Shown here: positions 34,165 to 43,314 of the stretch, one piece after another
Numbering within the stretch: position 1 is the first letter of the stretch
Layout: every line of letters starts with the position of its first letter
NCBI GenBank assembly: GCA_021234155.1
Contig: JAJEKV010000005.1
Location: forward strand, 16,414,089-16,478,088
Direction of reading: 5' to 3'
Source: Isoetes taiwanensis
Lineage: Eukaryota; Streptophyta; Lycopodiopsida; Isoetales; Isoetaceae
DNA: 64,000 nucleotides
Made by a program: the position numbers and the translations under genes
The notes under the pieces: model-generated
Databases searched by the model: none
What the model saw: only the letters and a program-made list of their open reading frames with translations
What the model was told of the DNA's origin: nothing

Positions 34165-35834
34165 TGTGGCGTTCGGGGCGATTATCGGTCCGGGGCCATT
34201 ATCTTTATCTTGCCCTAAAATCCACGCGTACCGCCACCGACCGGCGCGGTCACATAGCGATGGCCAAGCTAGGCTAGTAGCCCTAGGGGGGCAAGCGTGC
34301 AAGGAGTGTGCATTTATTAATGTGCACATTAAAACAATGTGCACATTCACTTAGGTGCACATTTTCCCATATGGCCACTTCATGCCAAGTGGGCCACACC
34401 CATGATTGCAATTAATGTGCACATTCTCCAATGTACACATTAATGTGGGCACACATTTCCATGTGGGCACATTTTGCCACCTAGCCATTAAAGGCAAGTG
34501 GGCCCATCCCCAATTATCCCACATGCCTAAAGGGGATAATTGGAAACCCTAGCCAACCCCTTGTCTATTAGGGAGAGAAACCTAACTTGCCCAATTTTTT
34601 CGTTTCTAGGGTTTTTAGAGACTCTGTTTTTGGCTGCCTCAACAGCCAAAACCAGCCTCAGAACTTCTGCTGAGAGAATTGCACCATTGGTTTCCCTTGA
34701 TTCCGGCGTTGCGTGCGGGGATGGTGAGCTCTCAGTCGGGAGGAGCCACTCAAGGATCAGGTATTTGGCCAATTAGATAGTCTAAACCCTATTTCAGTCC
34801 ATAGAATCAGTAGGTTTAGCCTATTAAATTGCCCATAGCGACCTTCTAGATCTCTAGATACCGGCTTCTAACTAAAGAACCCTAACTCTATGATATAGAT
34901 TAGATCTAGTTCTTTAGTTCTTATGTGATGTATATGGATGTTGTTTCTCTATGAGCTCCTTGTATTGGGAAGGGGGTAGAGACTCAAAGCTTGGTAGTAG
35001 ATGCTCCTAGAGTAGCCTCTCTAGCACACCATGGAGATCTCGCCACATGGCACAAGAACCACACACAGTTTGGGTGAAGGGCGAGGCCCGCTTAGAAAGG
35101 AGGTTAGTGTTCGACTCTTGAGCGATCCCTATGGTGTGTTAGTGCTACAAGGGATCATTGTGACTGGTCTAATGCCTTGCCACCGAACGGGCAAGGCATG
35201 GGCTCGTTGTGGGGGTGGGGTTCACCTTCCAATGGGTTCAAGTCGAATACAGGCGGTGGCCCTCTAGTCACCTGCTTTGAGTCAGCATGTAGACCTCTGG
35301 AGGGAGTGATCCCTACGCCCCATCAGGCCCAGGGAGATGAAACCGGGGAATAGCCCTTTTGGCTATGCATCCCGTGAGCTACAATCAGGTCCCAACACTT
35401 TTCTGCCCTACTGCAAAGTGTGCCACAGGGAAAGGCCGGATGGAGTGGACAACCCTATGCCATGTTCATATGCCAGCCAAATCCATTGCCATGAATTACA
35501 TGCTCAATGAACTCTGGAGACCCAAGCCGAGTCATCCCCTGAGTCACGAGCCTTGGGTAGAGCTCCCCATATGTATTGTGCTCACCTTGTTTATGCAGAT
35601 GTGATGGACCACCCTTGGAGGTGGATATGTGCTTATGTTATATCTTGACATGTATGTTTTACGCTTCCGCAGACTAGGTAGACCGGGAGGCGGGGTAAAT
35701 GACCCCTTCCTCTTCCCATGGAACGATCCGCGGTTTGCGGTGTTATGTGGAGGGCCCGTATCGGCATGGAGCTGGTATGGGGGATGAACTCTGTTTGTAT
35801 ACGGTGAGTGCACAGTATCACAGTAGGGGCGTCC
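34165..35834 (+). repeat. LTR 2 (shared by copies 1 and 2)
   Basis: Homologous over its whole length to 23277-24941, with many one- to six-base indels in GC-rich parts and near-identity in AT-rich parts. It serves as the 3' LTR of copy 1 and the 5' LTR of the second interior. This is the structure left by recombination between LTRs of tandem or sister copies. Confidence 0.85.
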
Positions 35835-35838
35835 GCGG

Positions 35839-35852
35839 TGGTATCGAGCAAT
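35839..35852 (+). other. primer-binding site of copy 2
   Basis: TGGTATCGAGCAATG is identical to the site at 24945, including the missing A relative to the initiator Met tRNA complement. Confidence 0.7.
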
Positions 35853-36041
35853 GTTCTTGGTGACCAAGAGCAAAGCAACGACCATGTTCCCGAGTAGTAC
35901 TAACTTGATAGGATCCTTAAACCTCGAAAAATGGGAAATTTTTTCTCATTTTGTAGTTTTTCTACTAAGCTAGTAACAATTAAAATGAGCGAAAGCGTAA
36001 AAATATTAAGAATTGATGAGCCAACCTTCAAAAGTAGGGTG

Positions 36042-36106
36042 GTCTCACGTCAGCGCCAGAATGATTTTGAGATTCTCAAAATCGGTGAAGCATAGCGATG
36101 TGAGAC
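36042..36106. repeat. hairpin repeat 1 of copy 2
   Basis: GTCTCACGT at the left, perfect inner GATTTTGAGATTCTCAAAATC, and GCGATGTGAGAC at the right. It has CGTCAGCGCC where copy 1 has CGTCGCGCC, an extra A. Confidence 0.8.
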
Positions 36107-36242
36107 ATTCAAATTTTAAACGCTTAAAAAGTCATAAATCACAGTAAAATAAATTGATAAATCTAAATTTAAGCTAAGAATCATTAGAATTGGCATGTTA
36201 CATGTTTTAAAAGTACAAAAAGTTAGTAGTGGGTCCCACGAT

Positions 36243-36308
36243 GTCTCACACGTCAGCGCCGGGACAGATTTTGAAATTCTCCGGGCTGGGGCTATAACGA
36301 TATGAGAC
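36243..36308. repeat. hairpin repeat 2 of copy 2
   Basis: GTCTCACACGTCAGCGCC at the left and CGATATGAGAC at the right. The inner right arm has lost AAAATC relative to copy 1. Confidence 0.75.
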
Positions 36309-36382
36309 CTTGCTTAATTAGGGGTTTTACATGTTTTAAGCAACCCAAAAGGTAGTTTAAAAGTTGACCTAAAATTGACCCC

Positions 36383-36391
36383 TATAAATAG
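36383..36391 (+). promoter_or_regulatory. TATA box before ORF A (copy 2)
   Basis: TATAAATAG in the same position relative to the hairpin pair and ORF A as in copy 1. Confidence 0.55.
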
Positions 36392-36439
36392 ACCTAGACC
36401 CCTCCCATTTCCCGTTCTTTCCTTAGAAAAGTTGCTCGC

Positions 36440-37780
36440 GTGTCCGCCAAGGCGATCTTCCTACGCTTAGCTCCACGTCGACGAACCACCAAATGATGGC
36501 CGCACCAAATCGCGGTGCAAAGGAAGCCTAGCCCGAAGCCCGGATCCTCCGGCGCCGGTGCCCGGCCTCTTCGGAGAGTCGCCGAGAAGCGCCTTCTCCA
36601 TGGCGAATCTTCTTCGAGCGAGAATGCAGATCGGATCGGATCGGGCGACCATCACTGAGCTCATAGAAGGCTTAATCGGGCCGGGACATCATGCACCAAA
36701 TCTTTGAGGAGATCACAGAGGAGGGAAGAAGCGAGGGCTTGAGCAGCGGGAAGGCAGGCGATCAACAGCCGAGAGCAACCCATTTGAGACCCACCTACAA
36801 GGAGGAACAAGGGGAGAGAAAAGAGCAGCGGCGGCCGACTCTTAGCCCCTTGAAGAAGCAGATCTAAGGCTTCATCGGCGAAGTCACGAGGCCAAAGAGC
36901 CGCCCGGGAGCAAAGGGCGAAGAGTTCGGGAAGACGACCCGACCAGCGCCGACAAGCGAAGAAGAGGAAGGCCAAAGCCATTAAAGGCGGGCAAGAGGAA
37001 GGTCGTGAAAGGTCGACGAAGCGAGCGAGGGGATCAACATCAATGAACCATCGGTAAGAAGAGACCCGCCCTCTACCGACGGCTTCGGGAGGGGACTACG
37101 TGCGACACGGAAGGGAGCGAAACTCGTCAAACCCCGCTGTAGAAGGAAGTGCCCCAATAGGTAGCACAGAGCGAGAGGAGGCCGGACGGTAGCTAAGCCC
37201 CCCCTTTCCGGCGTGGGATAGGGTTAAAGCCCGCGACCACAGCGGGAGGCATACGTGATAGACCCCCGTCAAAGGTCTATCGAGAAGAGAATTAGGGAGC
37301 GAGCACCTACATGGAGAAGTGGGAGGCATACAATGCCTACTTTCGGGAGCATCGGGTGAGGGCGGTCGAAGGTGGAGTACCGAGGCGGACTCAAGCCACC
37401 CCACCAAAGCCCAAGCCTCCCGAGAGCACCGGGGAAAGAAGCGGGCCCGGCAAGAAGAAGCTGGAGAACAGAGCCCTCAAGGAAATCCCAGAGGCACTTC
37501 CGGAGGAGCTATAGACTCTTGATTCCGGGCACCGTTTTTCAAGCGTTTGGTCCAGCGAGGTCATGCGGAGTATATCTGAGACATCGCGGTGTGGATGAAA
37601 TGTTCTTTGTGCTTACGGGAGGAACAGAGGCTTAAAATAGTGCGACACTTTGAAGATTCGGCCCGGCACCGCACGGTACGCATAAAGAGGGTCACCCTCA
37701 TGAGCGAGGATATGCATCTTGCCCGGTCACATCAAGGGGAACGCCTTGAAGATCTTGTAAATAATGAACAATTTTGTTAA
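36440..37780 (+). pseudogene. accessory ORF A with histone H3-fold C-terminus (copy 2)
   Basis: Same gene as 25544-26839 with different breaks. The ATG-bearing start of copy 1 is altered here. The final clean frame, 37589-37780, gives HFEDS at 37646-37660 and KRVTLMSEDMHLAR at 37685-37726, then a GER motif. It is closer to canonical H3 (which has KRVTIMPKDIQLAR and RGER) than copy 1. Upstream, ALKEI (about 37470-37484) and LLI are present, but FQRLVRE is split by small indels. The tail before ALKEI is rich in Lys, Pro and Ser/Thr, as in H3 tails. Combining both copies, each H3 landmark is intact in at least one copy. Confidence 0.72.
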
Positions 37781-37893
37781 TGTAAAGAATTTTTGTGTAA
37801 TTAATGTGTCTGATCTAGCTTAATTAAGTTAAGTTAGAGAATTCTAGTCTTTTGTTTTAGTTAATTTGGAGCTTTGAGCAAAATTGAGGCGAT

Positions 37894-37951
37894 GTCTCAC
37901 ACGTCGCGCCGGGATGATTTTGAGATTCTCAAAATGGAAGCAACGTGAGAC
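37894..37951. repeat. hairpin repeat 3 of copy 2
   Basis: GTCTCACACGTCGCGCC at the left and AACGTGAGAC at the right. The inner arms GATTTTGAGA and TCTCAAAAT are kept. Confidence 0.8.
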
Positions 37952-38093
37952 CATGCCCAAAAATGTCCAAAACAGCTCCAAATCGACCAAATAAGGGGTC
38001 AATTCTGCCTAACTCGACGAGTTTAGTGGAATTACAGCCTTAGATTATTCAAATTGATTAAGTCTAGTCCATTTAGGGCCCATGTCTCACACG

Positions 38094-38152
38094 TCGCGCC
38101 AGGAGACAGAAAATGAGATTCTCAAAATCGGGTGCGAAATAGCGTGTGAGAC
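38094..38152. repeat. hairpin repeat 4 of copy 2
   Basis: GTCTCACACGTCGCGCC at the left and GCGTGTGAGAC at the right. The inner AAAATGAGATTCTCAAAATC matches hairpin 4 of copy 1. Confidence 0.82.
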
Positions 38153-38328
38153 CTCGCACCATTTTTCTTCACCAAATGATCTCAATTTGTTGCAATAGGT
38201 TCATTAGTGTTCTTAGCATGCTTTAAACCAAAAATTAGCCTTCAAACACTCAATTGCACCTCCTAATAGGTCAGAATCGCCCAACTCGGTGAATTCTAGG
38301 TCATCAAAATTAGGGTTTCCCACTTTTC

Positions 38329-38337
38329 TATAAATAG
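38329..38337 (+). promoter_or_regulatory. TATA box before ORF B (copy 2)
   Basis: TATAAATAG with the same surrounding sequence as 27390-27398. Confidence 0.55.
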
Positions 38338-38454
38338 GTCCATCATTTTTCATTTGGCACCACCGAAGTTTGCTCTCCCCTTTGCTTAGGGCGATCTTCC
38401 GACTCCTTGAGGCTTACGCATTCGTTTGATACTCCCTTCCTTGCTAGATCAATA

Positions 38455-39960
38455 GCCCGCTGCCGACTTCATTGATGGTGCAAGCGCCGAGTGCCCATCT
38501 TTGCTGAAGGCGGATGTCAATGACATCTTCCAAGTCTTTGGCAAAGAAATTGACATCAAGCTCGCTAAATGCAACCCGGCATATAGACAAGTCCTAGCGA
38601 ATTCCAAGCTAGGGTAGGACCCTCCCTTGTCCAGGTCCCCCTTGCATAGGCTATTTTGTCCCAGCCCATCCCTTCAAGCGGCCTTGGGGATGTCCCCAAC
38701 ATCGCCAAGTACGACCAACAAAGCGCAAATTTTGCCGGACTACATGGTCCCGACGCCAGCGGGACCAAGTACTTCTCCTACACGGCGGCCTTAGCCATCT
38801 TCTTATCCAGGTGCGAAAACCCAATGGGGCAACCTCTATCCCTCGGTGGAGGTGGACCCCATAGCAAATCTGCGAGGAAGAAGAGCGAGATAAACTGCCG
38901 GTATCGACCAAAGCGAGGAAGGAAAAGACGAAGAAGAAGAGGGTCCGGCGACAATAAGTACCGCGGGCTCGACTTCCGAGGAGGAACGCAACAAGCGAGC
39001 GGAGATGGTGAACGGCGGAGGGCGAGAACATCGATTGCTCCCCACTCGGGCTAGGCATCACAAGCCTAGCCCGATCATCATCAACGGAGAGGAGTATTTA
39101 CTCACCGGCGACATCGAACCTTCGAGTGCGGGGAGAGGGAGCTCAGATGGATGAACTACTCCACCCACTTCTGGCAAGTCCCGGACTTGGGCGACTTCAT
39201 GCGTCCGGGAGCACTCGGACTTTTCGCTCCAAGTAAAGGGAAACCCGACACTTACAGGAGAGTCGACTTCAGACATCTGAGGCCCTCAAAGCGTGCTCGA
39301 GGCAAATGATGGAGGAGCAAGAGCTGCCAGCGGAGGAGGAGTTCCACCGCCCTCGAGAAGATGGGGGATCCGTGGGAAGACCACAAGCATTCTAATGCCG
39401 AGACTTCGACACCACCTCCATCAAGAAGAGAAGGAATCGACCTCGAGGCGAATCGACACCATGTCCGAAGACTACGGGGAGCCACACCGAGATAGAGGTT
39501 AAACGAATGGCGGGGCGGCATAGAACGGGAGGTCAATCGAAAGGCGAGAAGCGTGACGCGCACAATAGCAGTCCCCACGAGGTACTACCTCAGCTGGCGC
39601 TAGATGGGAGAATAAGCGGTAATCCACCGCAGGTTCAGTGAAGGTGAAGAAGAAAGTGTTCATGCCGATTGCACTCGGGCTTGGCGGGCATGCTTCAGAT
39701 AGCGCCAAATGTCGACTATCGTCCTGGTCAAGAGAGCAATGGCACTTGACCTCTTCGACTTCGCCATACCCCATCGGCGTCGGTAGATTGGCGATCCACC
39801 GCACTCTTACATCCGACCCTTGAGGGTAGAAGATCCGTGAGAGCCTTGCGGGATGCTTTCGTCGGCAAAAGCGTCATCAGGAACTTGGGTCATTCGGTAG
39901 GAACGGCCCAAGTTAAAAGTTCCTTGAGGACAACCCGTCTTACCGGCGATTTCAAGACTA
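38455..39960 (+). pseudogene. accessory ORF B, uncharacterised (copy 2)
   Basis: Copy of 27512-29026. The frame 38656-39054 stays open for 132 codons and gives DVPNIAKYDQQSANFAGLHG and GTKYFSYTAALAIFLSR, a stretch broken in copy 1. In contrast the C-terminal 230 codons that are clean in copy 1 are broken here by many small indels. The opposite pattern of breaks suggests one continuous ancestral protein of roughly 500 residues. I recognise no domain. Short Lys/Arg-rich stretches (KRGRKRRRRRG) could be nuclear localisation signals. Confidence 0.55.
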
Positions 39961-40133
39961 GTTAGACTCTTGATCCCGGAGACTTTTTGTACTAAAATAT
40001 TATATAATATATGAATATAATCTCTGTTGCACTTTAAATGTTTTGTTGATATATTTTGTTCCACAATTATGCCAACAAACCATAAACAATGCAAGAGAAC
40101 AAGTAAAACTAACCATATAGCCATGAATTACTT
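39961..40133. other. AT-rich spacer before gag (copy 2)
   Basis: Identical to 29027-29199 in copy 1; noncoding. The acceptor-like GTATGCAG of copy 1 reads GTATGCGG here (40137-40144). Confidence 0.6.
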
Positions 40134-41228
40134 GTGTATGCGGTTAGAGGCCTAGGCTCAAGGCGGCGACAACGCCAAGACCTTAGGGAAGAAACAGACC
40201 CGCCTGAGACCACCCGGCAAGGAACTTATCCAAGAAATGGAACCCATGACCCCGAGGAGGAGGAGATATCCCGGATGAGGGCGGACCTTGAGCAGATAAA
40301 GGCTACATTAGCCGCGACAAGCAGGAGCAGGTTCGGTGGGCAATGCTCTATTGCCACAAGCATCAGCCTCGAAAAGCGGGAAGGGACAAGAAGAGGAGCA
40401 AGAGAAGGAGATCCCGAGCCCGGTTCCCTCGACTCAAGCTCGGACTCGCACTGACTCCGAGGAAGAGGAAGAGCAAGCCCAGGACCGAACAGATGGAAGG
40501 CAAAGGAACACTGAAGAGGGAAGGCAGAGAAACACCCCGGATGGACGACAAAGGGACACGGGGCCTCGACTACAGAAGAAGGTGTAGGTCCGACCTTTGG
40601 GCAATGTATGGAAGGCCCGGAAACTGGAACAGTTCTCGGGGGAGAACAGGTCAGGATTAGAAGCAGAGGCATGGCTGGACGAGATGAGTGAGTACGGCAA
40701 TGCTTATGGCATGAAGGATAAAGACAAAGGAAGAGTGGCAACAACCAACTTGAAAGGAGCCGCACGGATTTGGTGGAAGGGTTATGCAAAGGCACATGGC
40801 TTAAGCAGGGATGCTTGTAAGTTCAGGAAGTTTGCTAAAGCCTTCAAGCGCCATTACGATCGAGGAATATAAGTCTAGTATGATGCAGCGGTTCTACGCT
40901 GAGGTTGCGGCAAGGCAACAAGTCTGTCAGTATCTAGGGGAGAGGAATTCATGAGGCCGAGGTCAGATATGTGCAAAAGTGGGTGAGAAGCATGCGGTAG
41001 AAAGCTATATTGAGGGGCTGAATGAGGAGATCCATGAAGCTTGTGAGGGCAATAAACCCTAAGGCGAAGATCGTAAGTGAGTCCAAGGCTATAAGCTTGC
41101 AAGGGGCCGGGACCTCGAGAATAGCGAGGCGGCAAAGCAGCATTTCGGGACAAAGGCAAGGCGACGAGGAGCTATAGCCCTAAGAGCAGGTCCAGTCCAG
41201 CTAGAGCCCCATATGGTGGCAACGGGGA
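40134..41228 (+). pseudogene. gag, 3'-truncated (copy 2)
   Basis: The N-terminal part is open for 106 codons (40134-40454: EEISRMRADLEQIKATLAA, a coiled-coil-like helix, then Arg/Lys/Glu-rich). The capsid-like core is clean at 40597-40869, with SGENRSGLEAEAWLDEMSEY and LKGAARIWWKGYAKAHG and then FRKFAKAFKRHY, which is the typical Retrotrans_gag pattern of P.F.G...AE.WL and WW. After about 40870 the frames shift. Homology with copy 1 stops at 41228. The frame start at 40134 is a GTG and not a reliable start codon. Confidence 0.75.
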
Positions 41229-42035
41229 AACGGCATTTTTACTTGCATTCTCAAAATTTACCCAACAATTTGGCATTTTTATCACAGACGCAGAATGCTT
41301 CCTAACTGTTTTCTATGTTGCAAGAATGGCATACATGCCATTCCTGATATCAACAGGGCTCCACATGCGACGCCCTGTTTATGCCCGAAATGGCATGTAA
41401 ATTGGCATTCCTATATACTTGAAGTTGTTGATCTAGATTCTTCTCTAGCAATCGTCTAAAATAAAAGGGTCACATGCCACCCAAATGATACCGATGTTGA
41501 TGGGAATACGTTCGATTTCAACACATGGCTTGCATTTTCATCTAACACCGCAGATTTTGAACCCTCTTGTTACGTGAAAGGAGGAAGAATCACCCAGGTC
41601 TCGGATTGGCATGATTCTTTGACCCATTTTAGGTGAAATCTAATGCTGATGCATAATTTCCACTCCAATACTTGGATCCCAAACCTATCATGAATCCAAT
41701 TACCAAAGATAATTGGACACTGGTTAAAGATCCCAGAAAGAAGAATAGGAATGGGAGTGCTAGGAGGAAAGCCAAAAAACAGAAACAAAAGGCTATTCAA
41801 CAGGAAATTGAACAGGCCACAGCTTCCAAAAATAAAGTCAGACAAGAATGGAAAAGGAAATCTCAGGATATGAAATTTATCGCAGCGGCCTTGTTGGTAT
41901 CAGTTCTAAACCCACTACTATGGAGAGCATTTTACGATGAAGTTTCTCAATTCAAGCTGTAGCAAAAAAGGATGTAGTTGAAAAAACCAATCTTTACATC
42001 TTTTGTTAGGGTAACAGCGTAAAAGTGTCCATTGA
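41229..42035. other. no recognised gene; one Lys-rich frame
   Basis: The plus frame 41672-41962 is open for 96 codons and starts near ITKDNWTLVKDPRKKNR, then is Lys/Gln-rich and ends in a short hydrophobic stretch. It may be an old retroelement ORF1 piece; not assigned. Near 41326-41347 an inverted repeat AATGGCAT/ATGCCATT surrounds two bases. Confidence 0.3.
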
Positions 42036-42147
42036 TTGCACTAGGCTTGACCCATTATCGAACCAGAGTGTAAACAATTTGCTTTTTAAATGTGCTTGCA
42101 CTAGGCTTGACCCATTACGAGTGTAAACAATTTGCTTTTTAAATGTA
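42036..42147. repeat. 2 x about 55-60-bp direct repeat
   Basis: The block TTGCACTAGGCTTGACCC...GTAAACAATTTGC and the rest of the unit up to AAATGT occur at 42036-42095 and 42096-42147. The second copy lacks about 8 bases. Confidence 0.85.
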
Positions 42148-42238
42148 ATTTCTTAACCGATATTCATTTGTTCACACCATATGGAAAATAAGCAAGCCAT
42201 AATCTCAATGCAAACAGTTGCCGCCAAAGTTGGAGCTT

Positions 42239-42279
42239 GGATATGTGCATATATATTTGGATATGTGCATATATATTTT
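42239..42279. repeat. 2 x 20-bp direct repeat
   Basis: GGATATGTGCATATATATTT is repeated twice in tandem. Confidence 0.85.
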
Positions 42280-42534
42280 TTATAACTAACAAGAAATTTA
42301 TCGCGGCGAACACTTCATTAGCTACGATCCTGTGAAGTTGGATTTGCCATAAGCTCCAAGCCATCCAAGCCTTCCTTAACAAGAGACCTATCACTACGTG
42401 CATAAGTAAATCAATTAGGAAAAATTACGGGAGTTGAACCCGTATAGATACTAGACATTATGGAGCCCATGTGATAAAGAGATGCTGCTTTTACTGCATG
42501 ATCGTTTTTGTTTCTTACGTTTGTTTATTCCACC

Positions 42535-42865
42535 CAGCGCTGTCAATGGGTTTTGAGCTTCGATGGGGGATACCCCAGTTCGACAACTTAACCATCCAAC
42601 ATCCGCGGCGATGATCTACATCATTATATAACCCCTTCCCTCTCCTTTTTTGTCTTTTATTCATTGCACCCAGTGGCAGCTAATGGGTTTTGAGCTTCGA
42701 TAGGGAACACCCGAGATCGATAGCCTAACCACTACATAGCCACAGCGGTGAATGCTTTTCCCCCCTCCATTTTTTTTTCAAACATTCAGTGGTATCCAGT
42801 GGGTTCTGAACCTTGAAAGGGGATACCCTAATTCAAAGTCTGACCACTAGACCAACACCGCGATG
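42535..42865 (-). repeat. three tRNA-like (SINE-type) units in tandem
   Basis: Three diverged units of about 85 bases lie roughly at 42535-42618, 42668-42752 and 42783-42865. Read on the minus strand each has a Pol III A-box-like start (TGGTCTAGTGG, TATGTAGTGG, TTGGATGGTTAAG), a central GGGTATCCCC-like stem, and a B-box-like end (GGTTCAGAACCC, GAAGCTCAAAACCC). The spacing is that of a tRNA body. None folds into a perfect tRNA, so they look like tRNA-derived SINE heads rather than functional tRNAs. A separate B-box-like GGGTTCAACTCCCG (minus) lies at about 42431-42444. Confidence 0.45.
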
Positions 42866-43049
42866 GTATAACTTTTTTTTATTTCTTGGTTGACTTTCTT
42901 TTTATCATTTTAGTAAAGCAGCAGACTCTTTATCCCATGGGTTGTAGGGAGAGAGTTATTCATACCTCGTACCTTATTAACAGAGAAGCTCCTCTACGTT
43001 GTTGCAAACCTGCACTAGATTTAGAACATCAGGAGGTCATAAGAAATCA

Positions 43050-43265
43050 GAAACTTATGTCGATAAAGGAATAAACCATTTATTCGATCTCCCCCTCTGC
43101 TTTTTTCTTTTGAGTAGATGGGACGTACCTTATTGATTAAGAGGTTCCTTGACTCGCGCGTCTTGAATCTTGCGTCAATAAAGGAATAAATCATTTATTC
43201 GACCCCCCCTTTCGAATGGAAAGGACGTACGTTCTTGATTGAGAGGTTACCTGACTCATGCGTCC
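43050..43265. repeat. imperfect direct repeat left of the Helitron
   Basis: The words ATAAAGGAATAAACCATTTATTCGA, GGACGTAC...TTGATT..GAGGTT and CTGACTC..GCGTC are repeated in two units of about 105 bases. This may lie in the 3' region of the Helitron, but no hairpin plus CTRR end was identified. Confidence 0.6.
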
Positions 43266-43314
43266 TGCACATATGTATTAAATGCAAACAACAGTTTGAG
43301 AGAAAAGGCTACAA

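Larger units (their letters stand above)
23277..35834 (+). mobile_element. Ty3/gypsy chromovirus with accessory genes (copy 1)
   Basis: Two LTRs of about 1.67 kb (23277-24941, 34165-35834) bound a 9.2-kb interior. In order it has a tRNA-Met-type primer-binding site (24945), two accessory modules (25143-29026), gag (29207-30409), reverse transcriptase (30577-31194), RNase H relic (31195-31750), integrase (31900-32795), chromodomain-like tail (33091-33288), a noncoding stretch, and a polypurine tract (34151-34164). This order (RT-RH-IN-chromodomain) defines a chromovirus. The accessory region between primer-binding site and gag is not part of the standard plan. No recognisable protease lies between gag and RT. 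The bases before LTR 1 are GTGGG (23272-23276); the matching target duplication cannot be tested because LTR 2 runs into a second interior. Confidence 0.9.
34165..41228 (+). mobile_element. second, 3'-truncated copy of the chromovirus
   Basis: From LTR 2 onward the sequence repeats primer-binding site, hairpins, ORF A, hairpins, ORF B and gag in the same order as copy 1. Homology stops abruptly at about 41228, just after CCATATGGTGGCAAC and corresponding to about 30254 in copy 1 near the end of gag. pol and the 3' LTR are missing. Confidence 0.88.

Noticed and set aside
40226-40795. 189-codon minus-strand frame opposite gag
   Set aside because: It is antisense to the clean gag frame with its WW motif. 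Its Ser/Leu/Pro-rich translation reflects the Arg/Glu-rich plus strand.
41672-41962. Lys-rich 96-codon frame with a hydrophobic end as a membrane protein
   Set aside because: The single hydrophobic stretch is short and there are no homologous features. Low-complexity composition explains the open frame.
42431-42444. A functional tRNA gene ending at GGGTTCAACTCCCG (minus)
   Set aside because: The T-arm-like stem is good, but I could not place an acceptor stem, D-arm and anticodon arm around it.
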